This document shows positions 42,563 to 50,577 of a stretch of DNA of 64,000 bases, piece after piece (position 1 is the stretch's first letter; each line of letters begins with the position of its first letter). Below the pieces are notes generated by a model. The model had not been told where the DNA came from. It was given only the letters and a program-made list of their open reading frames with translations, and did no database searches. The stretch is from Bdellovibrio bacteriovorus str. Tiberius (GTDB taxonomy: Bacteria > Bdellovibrionota > Bdellovibrionia > Bdellovibrionales > Bdellovibrionaceae), in assembly GCF_000317895.1 (NCBI RefSeq), contig NC_019567.1, positions 2,418,001 to 2,482,000 on the forward strand, read 5' to 3'. A program made the translations under genes and the position numbers.

Positions 42563-44340
42563 TGAAATCCGCCCTGCTTGCATTGTTAAGTCTTTCAATT
42601 GCCCTTCCGGTGGCGGCACAAACCCGCACAAGCCGCCTGAAGCCCATGTATTTTCAGGCCGACAAAAACAATCTGCAGGTTCTGCCTCAGCGCTTTGAAT
42701 ACACCTTGATGGATGAAAACCGCCTGAAGGTCGGCGACATCCTGATTGATACAACCGAAGTCACTTTTCAGGTGGAACCATCTCCGTCTAAAAAAGGCTC
42801 TTACCGTATTCGCTTCTCTTGGCCCGCAGGATTAATCAAGGATGGCGAGCTGGCGGTAAAAAATAATTCCGGCAAAGCCATCTTTAACGCCGTTCTGGAC
42901 AAGAACAACGTCAAAGTCACCACCGACACCCTGCCTGCCGAAGAAGGAGACCTTCGTTCGGAAAAAGCAGAATTCGTGGTGGAGGAAATCGAAAACAATC
43001 TTGTCGACGACATGAAGTATCTGCCGTTCATGACGTTCTGTATTTACCGTGAAAGTGAAGAGACTCGTTTGTATCTTTGCTCGAACGAACTTTACCTCAG
43101 TTCACAGCAAGGCCAGATGGCGGTGAAAGCCCGCACCAGCACCAAGAAAGCTTCACAAATTGAAATCAATGGCAAGGTCGTGGGCAATCAGGGGATCATC
43201 TATCTGAATGATCGCAGCGAAAACGTGGCGTTTAAAGCGGCCACCCGATCTGGAGCCTTCCTGGAAATTGAAACCCGTAAAAAAGACGTGGACTTCAAAG
43301 ACGTGGTTGTTTCTGATGATGGTGAAAATCTGATTCTGACCGCTTCCGGTGCCGAACCCGTGGATGCCAAGAAAGTGAAAAAGCTTTCTGCGACCGACTG
43401 GCAGATCTCTTTGCCAAAATCCCGACCGGTTTTATATTTGAAAGGCGATGGCGACATCCCAATGCGCCAGGAATTCTATATCCGTGGTCAGTTGCCACGT
43501 GAAAAGAACCGTCCTTATCTTTCCAACCGTTCGGCCGTGCGCACTTACTCTTCGTCCCTGAGCTTTGCAGGGGTGGCACCAGAAGGTGTCACGGTGAAAG
43601 TACTTGATTCCGACAAGGCCGCAAAATTGGAAGGCACTAAGAAGAATCAATTTGCTTGGACCATTGATGACATCCCAGCCGGGGTTGAAAACCGCCGCTA
43701 TCTTTCTGTGACTGCCGACAGCCACACGTTTGTTGCCGGCAATGACGTCTTCCGTGGTCAGCCTTTCGGTTTGGGCTTGGGGGCTCGATATCAAACTCCG
43801 TCTGGTATTGCCTTTGGCACTATTGAGTTCCAGTGGTGGATTGAAAACTTCCTATGGATGAATTCAGACTGGTCAAGGTTCCACTGGGGCTTGTCCATCG
43901 AGCGCCAGCAGCATTTGACTGAAAACGACGATACCGCCAAGGTCGATCTGACGACAGTGGAATTGATGTGGCGTGCTCAGGAAGGTTTTAACCTGGTTGA
44001 TGCCACTTGGGGCCTTACGGTGCCGCTGCAAATGGTGGCGGGTGAAAGCTCCAGTGCCACAGCATACGGGCTGGGGGCTTATATCATCAAAAAGCCGGGC
44101 CGCTGGTTGCGACCATTCATGGACTGGTCTGAATACAAGGTGCAATACTATGCAGGTTCTTCCGGAAGCGATTTCAAAGTGAAGTCCGCTTACAATCTGA
44201 AGGCGCAGGCTTATTTGCAGTTCGCGAACCAGTGGTTCTGGCGCTATGGCGTGGATGTTTCGGATTATAAGTTCGACCCATCTGCCGGCAAGGAAGACAT
44301 GCAAATCGGCCTGTCGACAAGTCTTTACTGGAAGTTTTAG
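42562..44340 (+). CDS. Secreted multidomain protein with C-terminal barrel (592 aa)
   Basis: The signal peptide is MKSALLALLSLSIALPVAAQ. Residues 25-400 are beta-rich and probably periplasmic, with ETRLYLCSNELYLSSQQG near 170. From residue 395 (GQPFGLGLGARYQTPSGIAF) to the final SLYWKF, alternating strands and a terminal Phe fit an outer-membrane barrel of about ten strands. So a soluble N-terminal domain appears joined to a C-terminal membrane barrel. No named family is recognised. It is coupled by one base to the AAA_28-type gene. Confidence 0.78.
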   Translation: MKSALLALLSLSIALPVAAQTRTSRLKPMYFQADKNNLQVLPQRFEYTLMDENRLKVGDILIDTTEVTFQVEPSPSKKGSYRIRFSWPAGLIKDGELAVKNNSGKAIFNAVLDKNNVKVTTDTLPAEEGDLRSEKAEFVVEEIENNLVDDMKYLPFMTFCIYRESEETRLYLCSNELYLSSQQGQMAVKARTSTKKASQIEINGKVVGNQGIIYLNDRSENVAFKAATRSGAFLEIETRKKDVDFKDVVVSDDGENLILTASGAEPVDAKKVKKLSATDWQISLPKSRPVLYLKGDGDIPMRQEFYIRGQLPREKNRPYLSNRSAVRTYSSSLSFAGVAPEGVTVKVLDSDKAAKLEGTKKNQFAWTIDDIPAGVENRRYLSVTADSHTFVAGNDVFRGQPFGLGLGARYQTPSGIAFGTIEFQWWIENFLWMNSDWSRFHWGLSIERQQHLTENDDTAKVDLTTVELMWRAQEGFNLVDATWGLTVPLQMVAGESSSATAYGLGAYIIKKPGRWLRPFMDWSEYKVQYYAGSSGSDFKVKSAYNLKAQAYLQFANQWFWRYGVDVSDYKFDPSAGKEDMQIGLSTSLYWKF

Positions 44341-44358
44341 TTTCTGACGAAGGACCTT

Positions 44359-45090
44359 ATGAAAAGCACACTTTTGATTTTTACAGTTTTGCTTTCATGC
44401 TCATCGGCCTTTGCCGAAGGTCCTTCGCGCGTTTTGCTGTTGGGCGATTCCCACGCTTACGGCCGCTATGGTTCGGTGCTGGATGCGCACTTTAGAAAGG
44501 GCGACACTCAGGTCACATCTTTATCCAGCTGTGGCTCGTCCCCGTCCACGTGGACAACCAGTTCTGAAAACTTTAAAAGCACCAACTGTGGTTTTTGGAA
44601 AAAGAACGCCAAAGGACAAGAAACCCGCGTGACCAGTCACCGCCTGCCCTCGTTCGGCGAAGAACTTGCCGCTACGAAACCCGATCTGACCGTGATCACA
44701 CTGGGAACGAATTTCCTGGCAAGCCCTGGCAACATCAAAAGCGAAAAAGCCCACGTTGAAAAGATGATGAAGCAGATCCATGCCGCGGGTTCTGCGTGCA
44801 TCTGGGTGGGGCCTCCAGATCTGAAAAAAGATCCTTTCAAAAAGAATCTTGAACTGGGTGTGAAGGAACTGAAATCCTGGGCTGACGCCAACAACTGTCA
44901 GTTCATTGATTCCACCAAGTTGACGAAATATCCCGGTGGCAAATCCGACGGCATTCATTATGGCCCGAAAGACTCGGCCACCTGGGGCGAATCGGTGGTG
45001 AAAGAAATCAGTAAATTGAAGGTCCATCCCCCAGCCAAAGCTGCTGCCCCTAAAGGCGCGGAAGCTCAGAAAAAGACCGGGACCAAGTAA
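44359..45090 (+). CDS. Secreted SGNH/GDSL-type hydrolase
   Basis: The protein has a signal peptide (MKSTLLIFTVLLSCSSAFAE). The SGNH blocks are present: block I VLLLGDSHAYGRYG near residue 25 (Ser nucleophile, with GDSH in place of GDSL), a block III-like LTVITLGTNFLASPG near 115 (Gly-x-Asn), and block V KSDGIHYGPKD near 198 (Asp-x-x-His). The family comprises esterases, lipases and peptidoglycan O-acetyl esterases; the target here is unknown, but a periplasmic enzyme acting on cell wall or prey polymers is plausible. Ala/Lys-rich tail (residues 225-243). It starts 18 bases after the barrel gene. Confidence 0.85.
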   Translation: MKSTLLIFTVLLSCSSAFAEGPSRVLLLGDSHAYGRYGSVLDAHFRKGDTQVTSLSSCGSSPSTWTTSSENFKSTNCGFWKKNAKGQETRVTSHRLPSFGEELAATKPDLTVITLGTNFLASPGNIKSEKAHVEKMMKQIHAAGSACIWVGPPDLKKDPFKKNLELGVKELKSWADANNCQFIDSTKLTKYPGGKSDGIHYGPKDSATWGESVVKEISKLKVHPPAKAAAPKGAEAQKKTGTK

Positions 45091-45240
45091 AGGTCCCTTT
45101 CGTCCGAATTCCCAGAATTCAGAATCCACAACCGGACAATCCGGACGCTAGATCGATTTTAAGCGGTTTATAGCCCATAAACCTGCCGGCACGGAACACG
45201 CAATACCTCCTCGCAACAACACTTTCCTGAGGAGGAAAAC

Positions 45241-45474
45241 ATGAAATCCAAAGCTATCTTTTTCGCATTTATCGGTCTTTTGCTGGCTTCCAACGCTCAG
45301 GCTGCTGACTTGGAGCTGATCAACAAGCCTGAACAAAGCCAAAAGCTTGCTGCCAACTCTTGGAGCCAAGCTGATGCCCACGACAACAAACGCCTGGAAC
45401 AAAAAGAATCAGAAGAGATTCCAGACGATCGCAAGGAAAAGTTCTATTCCCCGCGCGAACACGCTTGGTTCTAA
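45241..45474 (+). CDS. Small secreted acidic/charged peptide (77 aa)
   Basis: A strong GAGGAGGAA site and the signal peptide MKSKAIFFAFIGLLLASNAQ (cleaved after QAA) define it. The mature part is about 55 residues, rich in Lys, Glu, Asp and Gln, without cysteine, ending in PREHAWF. No family is recognised. The stop overlaps the ATG of the GNAT gene by one base (TAATG). Two inverted repeats lie upstream (GAATTC...GAATTC at 45110-45119 and GTCCG...CGGAC near 45133-45147). Confidence 0.8.
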   Translation: MKSKAIFFAFIGLLLASNAQAADLELINKPEQSQKLAANSWSQADAHDNKRLEQKESEEIPDDRKEKFYSPREHAWF

Positions 45475-46013
45475 TGAAATCCGCTAAGTTCTTCCCCCTG
45501 CCACCGGCGGATATTCATTTCGGTCATTCTGGTATCTCTGTTCGAAAGCAAGACGCACGACACGCTAAAATTGTTTTTGAAAAAGTACAGGCACAAAAAG
45601 AAAGACTGCAAGAGTTCCTAAGTTGGCCGGTACAGATTAACAGCCTAAAGGACCAAACGAACTTTTCACAGAAAGCCGACATGCTGTGGGCTGCTGGACA
45701 GGCTTATCATTTTCAGATTTTTAAGGACGAAGAATTCGCAGGAGCTATATCCATCCATTCACTGAACTACCTAGCCCGCAGTTTTGAATTCGGATACTGG
45801 GTGGATTCAGAGTCAGAAGGTAAAGGTTTGGTAAAAGAAAGCCTCCAAATTCTGATGATGGCCATGGCGGACAGAGGTTGGAAGCAAGTCAAAATCAGAA
45901 CCACCCATCGAAACATACGGTCGCAAAAGGTAGCAGAAAAGATCGGAATGACCCCTGACTCGCAAACCGAACACTTTAAAACTTATAGCAAAGCATTGAA
46001 CCCGCGGTCCTAG
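45474..46013 (+). CDS. GNAT-family acetyltransferase (RimJ/RimL-like)
   Basis: GNAT enzymes transfer acetyl from acetyl-CoA to amines. This 179-residue protein shows the RimL/RimJ pattern: KDEEFAGAISIHSLNY near 80 (first strands), FEFGYWVDSESEGKGLV near 105, which replaces the usual Q/R-G-x-G-x-A/G CoA-binding loop with EGKGLVKESLQIL, and KVAEKIGM near 155 with the final ILxxxGF-like end. ATG 45474 is coupled to the small secreted peptide. The next gene encodes a lipoprotein, eight bases downstream, so the enzyme could modify one of these, or something unrelated; the substrate is unknown. Confidence 0.85.
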   Translation: MKSAKFFPLPPADIHFGHSGISVRKQDARHAKIVFEKVQAQKERLQEFLSWPVQINSLKDQTNFSQKADMLWAAGQAYHFQIFKDEEFAGAISIHSLNYLARSFEFGYWVDSESEGKGLVKESLQILMMAMADRGWKQVKIRTTHRNIRSQKVAEKIGMTPDSQTEHFKTYSKALNPRS

Positions 46014-46021
46014 GAGAAAAT

Positions 46022-46669
46022 ATGAAATCCAAATCTATTCTTTACGCTCTTATAAGTCTTACGCTGGCCGCATGCGCCCCAACGACTGAAGAACTGGCTG
46101 ATATCAAAAAATCTTACTCTGGTCCCAAGGTTGGGATTTCAGGCCTGGTCGTCGTTCGACATGCAGCCGTCAATCGAAGATCTCCGGATCTGCCCAAGCA
46201 GATTTCAGTGGAATTTGAACGTGAATCAAGCCCGGGAAATCACCTCATACTGACAGGGTCCCTAGTCCACCTTCGAAACTTTAGCGCAAACGAAGGCATC
46301 GTGTCCTTCGGCTGCAATGAAGACACCGACATCACACAGCTGCCAGCCAAGTTGACCGTGGACACCCTGAAAATTTGTGGCAAGCACAAGATCGAACATA
46401 CAAGCGTTGTCATTAACGCGAAAACCGTCATTATGGATAATACCACGTTGGAGTTCATTCCCCATAAAACCCTGCAACTTGAAGAACAGATTGAATTCAT
46501 TTCTGATGAGTTCTTAATTGAGGGGGAAAATAATATCACGATTCAAGGAGCTGCCACCGCCGGAGGCCGCGAATTGGCGCCGACGTTGTACTTGGATACT
46601 GGACCTGTCAGAGGCGCGGGACATTTGAAAGTGTATTCCAAAGCGAGCATTTACACGGTGAAGCTCTAA
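46022..46669 (+). CDS. Putative lipoprotein (215 aa)
   Basis: MKSKSILYALISLTLAAC gives a lipobox with Cys 18. The rest is beta-rich, with two cysteines near residues 98 and 120 (IVSFGCNED, LKICGKHK) and a repetitive end (TLEFIPHKTLQLEEQIEFIS) that resembles a small beta-helix or jelly roll. No named family. The signal opening resembles that of the small peptide gene at 45241 (MKSK-I), perhaps coincidence. It is the last gene of the peptide-GNAT-lipoprotein operon. Confidence 0.75.
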   Translation: MKSKSILYALISLTLAACAPTTEELADIKKSYSGPKVGISGLVVVRHAAVNRRSPDLPKQISVEFERESSPGNHLILTGSLVHLRNFSANEGIVSFGCNEDTDITQLPAKLTVDTLKICGKHKIEHTSVVINAKTVIMDNTTLEFIPHKTLQLEEQIEFISDEFLIEGENNITIQGAATAGGRELAPTLYLDTGPVRGAGHLKVYSKASIYTVKL

Positions 46670-46682
46670 TTTTTTTGGCTTA

Positions 46683-47396
46683 CTATTGCCCCGCTTGAAG
46701 CATCGCGGATTCACCCAGATTGCTTTCATGCTGATGTTTTACGTTCGCCCAGATCTTCTGACTGACGGGGCCAGGAAGAAGGCTGTTGATACTGGATTCC
46801 GCGGAGGGATCTGCGGCCGCCCAGTTGTGAAGAGCTTCTGCCTTCACCCCTGCCAGCACTTTGCGATCCATTTCATTCACAGCGCTGTTTTCCACAGTCG
46901 CATCAGCCACCACGTTTTTTAGCACTTCAATCGCGGCGGATTTCATATCGGTGTTCAGGGCTTCGAACACAAAGTCCAAAGCCGAGTTTTGCATCTGCTG
47001 GGATTCTTCATCGTTAGGAGCAGTCTTTAACAAAGCCTCCAGGCTTTTCAGAAAGTCTTCGTCTTTTAGCAGACGTCGTTTGACGATCTTGTCAGGCTCA
47101 AGCAACAGGGCCTTGCGGCTCAGATCCGCATATTTCTTAAGATCTCTGGCCTGCTTGAATTCCTTAAACACCACCGGCATCGGCTGGGAAGAAGTAATCA
47201 CGTCCATCGCAGCAGGTTTTGTCCCTGCTGCGATGGCGGTCTCTTTTTCAGTTTCAACGGGGTTTGCCGCCGGAGCTTCCTGAGTCGGAGCCGCTTGGGA
47301 CTCCGTCTCTGGTTTGCTCTTTTCAGTCATCACGGTCAAACCCACACCCAGGACAGTTATCGCACCTGATAGCATCACTAGTGTTCTGATTCTCAT
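46683..47396 (-). CDS. Membrane-anchored helical protein of unknown function (237 aa)
   Basis: Residues 7-23 (VMLSGAITVLGVGLTVM) form an N-terminal anchor or uncleaved signal. A low-complexity linker rich in Pro, Ala, Glu and Thr follows (residues 25-70), then a helical C-terminal domain with HEAT- or TPR-like helices (FLKSLEALLKTAPNDEESQ, MKSAAIEVLKNVVADATV). No family is recognised. It overlaps the PKD/Hint lipoprotein gene by four bases (ATGA) and is the second gene of that operon, so it may process, anchor or bind that protein in the periplasm. Confidence 0.75.
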   Translation of the reverse strand: MRIRTLVMLSGAITVLGVGLTVMTEKSKPETESQAAPTQEAPAANPVETEKETAIAAGTKPAAMDVITSSQPMPVVFKEFKQARDLKKYADLSRKALLLEPDKIVKRRLLKDEDFLKSLEALLKTAPNDEESQQMQNSALDFVFEALNTDMKSAAIEVLKNVVADATVENSAVNEMDRKVLAGVKAEALHNWAAADPSAESSINSLLPGPVSQKIWANVKHQHESNLGESAMLQAGQ

Positions 47397-50134
47397 TTGC
47401 CAAACACTCCACGGGTCATGTTGTTACGGAAGATGGTTCTGTTCATTTCCTTCGCACCGGCATTCTGGAAGAATGCCGATCCGTTCAGGTATCCATTGAT
47501 CAGCACCACGTTTTTATGAGGCGCATTGGACTGAACAAACACGTTGTACACCTTACCGAAGTACTTGATCTCGTTGATGGAAACAATCGCATCCAGTGTT
47601 CCACCGCTTTGAACCAGGGACTCGCCAACTTTGAATTCTTCAGCCACTTTCATGGAACCGTCCTGGCTCAGGACCGGGTGATTTTTCGTCACACGCAGTT
47701 CACGACCGGACTTCATTTTGAAGACCAGAATCTCGTGGTCGCCGTCCACCAGCTCTGTCACCCACTGATCCACTTTGGTTTTCACAACCGCATTCTTGTT
47801 CAAAGAATCCGCGGACTGCATTGTACCAACATAAGGGGACTGGGAAGTCAGAGCATCAAAGAAGGACATGTATTTCAGCTTTTTGCTAACGACCTCTTCA
47901 GCCAGGATCTGTTGTTCTGGAGTCGCGCATGAAGACACGCACACTGTCGCCACGTAAGCCGTCGCAGGCATTGTACATGGAGCATTGGCTTTCTTCGGAG
48001 CGATCCATGCTTTTTCAGGACTGTATGCACGATCCATGAAGGTCGCATAGATTTCCTGACCCGCAGAACCCAAGCCCACTTTTTTACCACCGACAGTCAC
48101 TGTCACATTGGCAAAGTTGGTCAGGAACTCCTTGATTACTGGCAACTCGTTTTGACATTTCACCATCCAGTCATAACGGCCTTTGGCTTCGGTATTGCTC
48201 AAGCTGTCGTGAGAACAGCGTCTAGCCACGTAGTCACGGCAGTACTTTTCCTCAACCCAGGCACCTGGAACCGCCACTTCGCTTTCCAACTGAACAGAGT
48301 GTTGGATACAAGCCATGGTCTTGGTCGTGACAACCTCACGGGTTTTAACAATCACACCAATTTGGTTTGCCGGACAGGTCGCAGATGAATTGGCTTCTTC
48401 GATGGTTGTTACAGAAGACTGGCTGCGAACCGCTTCAGGGTTTGCGTCACACAGACGCTCTTCCACTGGTTTCACCTGGTCCGCACAACGGCTGTCATCA
48501 ACCGTCACACCTTTATCATCCACGCAGACAAAGATACGGTTCTGCTTGCCGCCACAATCCGCGGTACAAGCTGTGAACTTGTCAGTAGGAACATATTTGT
48601 AAACCGGACATTTACCGGCTTCTTTCATCGTGCCCTGACGAGTGTTAGAGCTGATGATCTGACCATCGGTACAAGTCTGATCCGAGATTTCATTATAAAG
48701 GTCAAAGAATCCTTCTTCATTGAAGGAACATTTCAATGGAACTTTCGTTTCACCTGTGATCACACCGGTTTTCACAGTGCCATGGGAACCGAAGCTGCCG
48801 CAACCCTCGTGACAAGTCACCTGGTTGTGAGTGCTGGAACCGGACAGAACACCGTTAGTACAAGTGCGGGATTCGCTGACGCTCGCGCAAGAACCCACTG
48901 GAGTCGAACTGGAATAAAGAACCTGGGAAGCCCCGTGCGCCAGCAGACTGCCATCAGGCAATTTACAAGACTGGCCTTCACAAGAACCTTCGTTGGTGAT
49001 CTCTTTGGTACGAGACACTTCCACCCAGTTCAGTTTTTCAACCACAAGCTTACATTCTTCAACCACACGGTCACGGTAAGAAACAACCTTTTTACCATTC
49101 ACACCGCAGGCCACTTCTTCAGAGCTCAGCTCACCCTGGGATTCACGTGTTGCACCCGCAACAGTACAAGCCATCGGATCCACTGGAACCTCTGGTTCCG
49201 GTTCAACATCAAGATCCTCGATCACTCGAATGGAATGATCCAAAGTCACCCAAGGTTCCTGATTGTCACCCAAATACAAAGTCGCCGTCACAGCATAAGT
49301 GCCCACCGCCTGATAAGCATGAGTCACAGACTGATTAGCCGCCGTACCACCGTCACCGAAGTTCCAGCGAACAGCACCGACTTTATTTACCAGACACACT
49401 GGCAGATAAACGTGCATCATCGTAGCAATTTTAACTTTCGCTTCGTTGGCACCGGAAATACGCAAGTCTTCCAAGCAGTCCATATCATCAATCACCGTCA
49501 TCACGGTCACACGATGACTGGCCACTGTGACCTTGCCATCAGCATCAGTCACTGTGGCCTGAACCTGATATGTACCAACATTAAAGAAAGAGTGTTCAAC
49601 TGTTCTGACGTTGCTGACAGTCGCAGTGCCGTCATTAAAGTTCCAAACGATGGACTGAGCATCCAAACCGGAAGGAATCACAAGTTCAAAACTCATAGGA
49701 TTAAAAACAAAACCGGCTTGTGGCCCAGAGATCTTTAGATCCTCTTTCACAACCGTCGTCACCAAAGAAAGGGAGATATCTTCAGATCCAGCAGTTTTTT
49801 CCTGCGCCGTCACCACGTAGGTACCAGCCAACTTAAACGTCGACGTCATCCCGGACGAAGAAGTTTTAGTGCGACTGACCCCAGCCACCTTCCATGTGAC
49901 ATCAGAACTGCTGACGCAGTTCCCGGCCTGATCCAAGGAGTAGCTGACAGTGCTTCCTGCCTCTGTAGCTGATTTACCGACGATGCGAACGTCTTCACTG
50001 GATGCTTTTGAAAGCTGACCCGCACAATAGCTTGCCGCCTCCATAGTATCTGCTGAACCTTCACTCAAAGCGCTTTTCTGACATCCTGCTAGAACGACTA
50101 AACTCAGGGACAGTAAGACTCTTCCGTAGTTCAT
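47393..50134 (-). CDS. Lipoprotein with PKD-like, TSP1-like and C-terminal Hint-like domains (913 aa)
   Basis: A lipobox (LAGC, Cys 18) is followed by two clear PKD-like units and a possible third: VWNFNDGTATVSNVRTVEHS with NVGTYQVQATVTD near 165, and VRWNFGDGGTAANQSVTHAY with GTYAVTATL near 260, the family W-x-F-G-D-G and H-x-Y...G-x-Y-x-V. A Cys-rich middle (320-730) includes FTACTADCGGKQNRIFVC near 530, like a thrombospondin type 1 repeat. From about 730 the protein looks like a Hint (hedgehog/intein) domain: C-V-S-S-C-A-T-P-E, LRVTKNHPVLSQDGSMKVAE (T-x-x-H-P), FKVGESLV, and KYFGKVYNVFV. A tail of about 30 residues follows. No terminal His-Asn-nucleophile is seen, so full splicing is unlikely. 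Confidence 0.83.
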   Translation of the reverse strand: MNYGRVLLSLSLVVLAGCQKSALSEGSADTMEAASYCAGQLSKASSEDVRIVGKSATEAGSTVSYSLDQAGNCVSSSDVTWKVAGVSRTKTSSSGMTSTFKLAGTYVVTAQEKTAGSEDISLSLVTTVVKEDLKISGPQAGFVFNPMSFELVIPSGLDAQSIVWNFNDGTATVSNVRTVEHSFFNVGTYQVQATVTDADGKVTVASHRVTVMTVIDDMDCLEDLRISGANEAKVKIATMMHVYLPVCLVNKVGAVRWNFGDGGTAANQSVTHAYQAVGTYAVTATLYLGDNQEPWVTLDHSIRVIEDLDVEPEPEVPVDPMACTVAGATRESQGELSSEEVACGVNGKKVVSYRDRVVEECKLVVEKLNWVEVSRTKEITNEGSCEGQSCKLPDGSLLAHGASQVLYSSSTPVGSCASVSESRTCTNGVLSGSSTHNQVTCHEGCGSFGSHGTVKTGVITGETKVPLKCSFNEEGFFDLYNEISDQTCTDGQIISSNTRQGTMKEAGKCPVYKYVPTDKFTACTADCGGKQNRIFVCVDDKGVTVDDSRCADQVKPVEERLCDANPEAVRSQSSVTTIEEANSSATCPANQIGVIVKTREVVTTKTMACIQHSVQLESEVAVPGAWVEEKYCRDYVARRCSHDSLSNTEAKGRYDWMVKCQNELPVIKEFLTNFANVTVTVGGKKVGLGSAGQEIYATFMDRAYSPEKAWIAPKKANAPCTMPATAYVATVCVSSCATPEQQILAEEVVSKKLKYMSFFDALTSQSPYVGTMQSADSLNKNAVVKTKVDQWVTELVDGDHEILVFKMKSGRELRVTKNHPVLSQDGSMKVAEEFKVGESLVQSGGTLDAIVSINEIKYFGKVYNVFVQSNAPHKNVVLINGYLNGSAFFQNAGAKEMNRTIFRNNMTRGVFGK

Positions 50135-50454
50135 CGTGCGACTCCTTGCTTACGTTCATGTTTACAAGTCGCAACTAAAATCTCCATACTTTTACAACAT
50201 TCGCGTCATAATGATTGAGCGTCTTATCAACGCTTTAGACACTTTAAAGAACATTTTTTGAATGTTCCTTTTTCTGTAAAATATTTGATCATTTCCCTCA
50301 GAGAAAAGCTTTAATCCCAATGCATCTTTCAACTGCGAAACCCACTGACAGAGACCTCAGTTGTTTCGGGATTCTTTAAAGAGAAAAGTCGACTGAAAAC
50401 AATTGCCGGACTGAGGGCCTTAAGACTCTGCCCTTCAAAAATACATCGAAGGAA
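50135..50454. other. 320-bp upstream region of the PKD/Hint operon
   Basis: AT-rich sequence that should contain the minus-strand promoter of the lipoprotein gene at 50134. An AAGGAG ribosome site lies just before its start. I could not identify a convincing promoter or operator. No open frame stands out. A large palindromic repeat begins at 50455. Confidence 0.35.
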
Positions 50455-50577
50455 GATTGGTCAAAAGTGTCCAGGCGCAAGGCGGAGGGGTCCCTTTGAA
50501 GCGCAGGCGTGCTCCAAGCACGTCGGAGCGAAAAAGGTCCCCCGACAACGCAGTCGAATGGGCGCTTTTCACCAATC
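50455..50577. repeat. Large imperfect palindromic repeat, copy 3 (longest)
   Basis: The ends GATTGGTCAAAAGTG and CGCTTTTCACCAATC pair almost fully. Inside, GGGGTCCCTTT pairs with AAAGGTCCCC, and the centre is CGTGCT-CCA-AGCACG. Conserved blocks CAAGGCGGAGG, GCAGGCGTGC, GCACGTCG and CGACAACGC match the copy at 8385-8500. It abuts the stop codon of the receiver-PATAN gene. Confidence 0.8.

Noticed and set aside
45110-45150. GAATTC and GTCCG/CGGAC inverted repeats as a terminator of the SGNH gene
   Set aside because: Several short palindromes overlap but none is followed by a T-run, so no call was made.
47393-47940. True intein with protein splicing in the lipoprotein C-terminus
   Set aside because: No His-Asn followed by Cys, Ser or Thr is visible at the end, and only a short tail follows. 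A self-cleaving Hint domain fits better.
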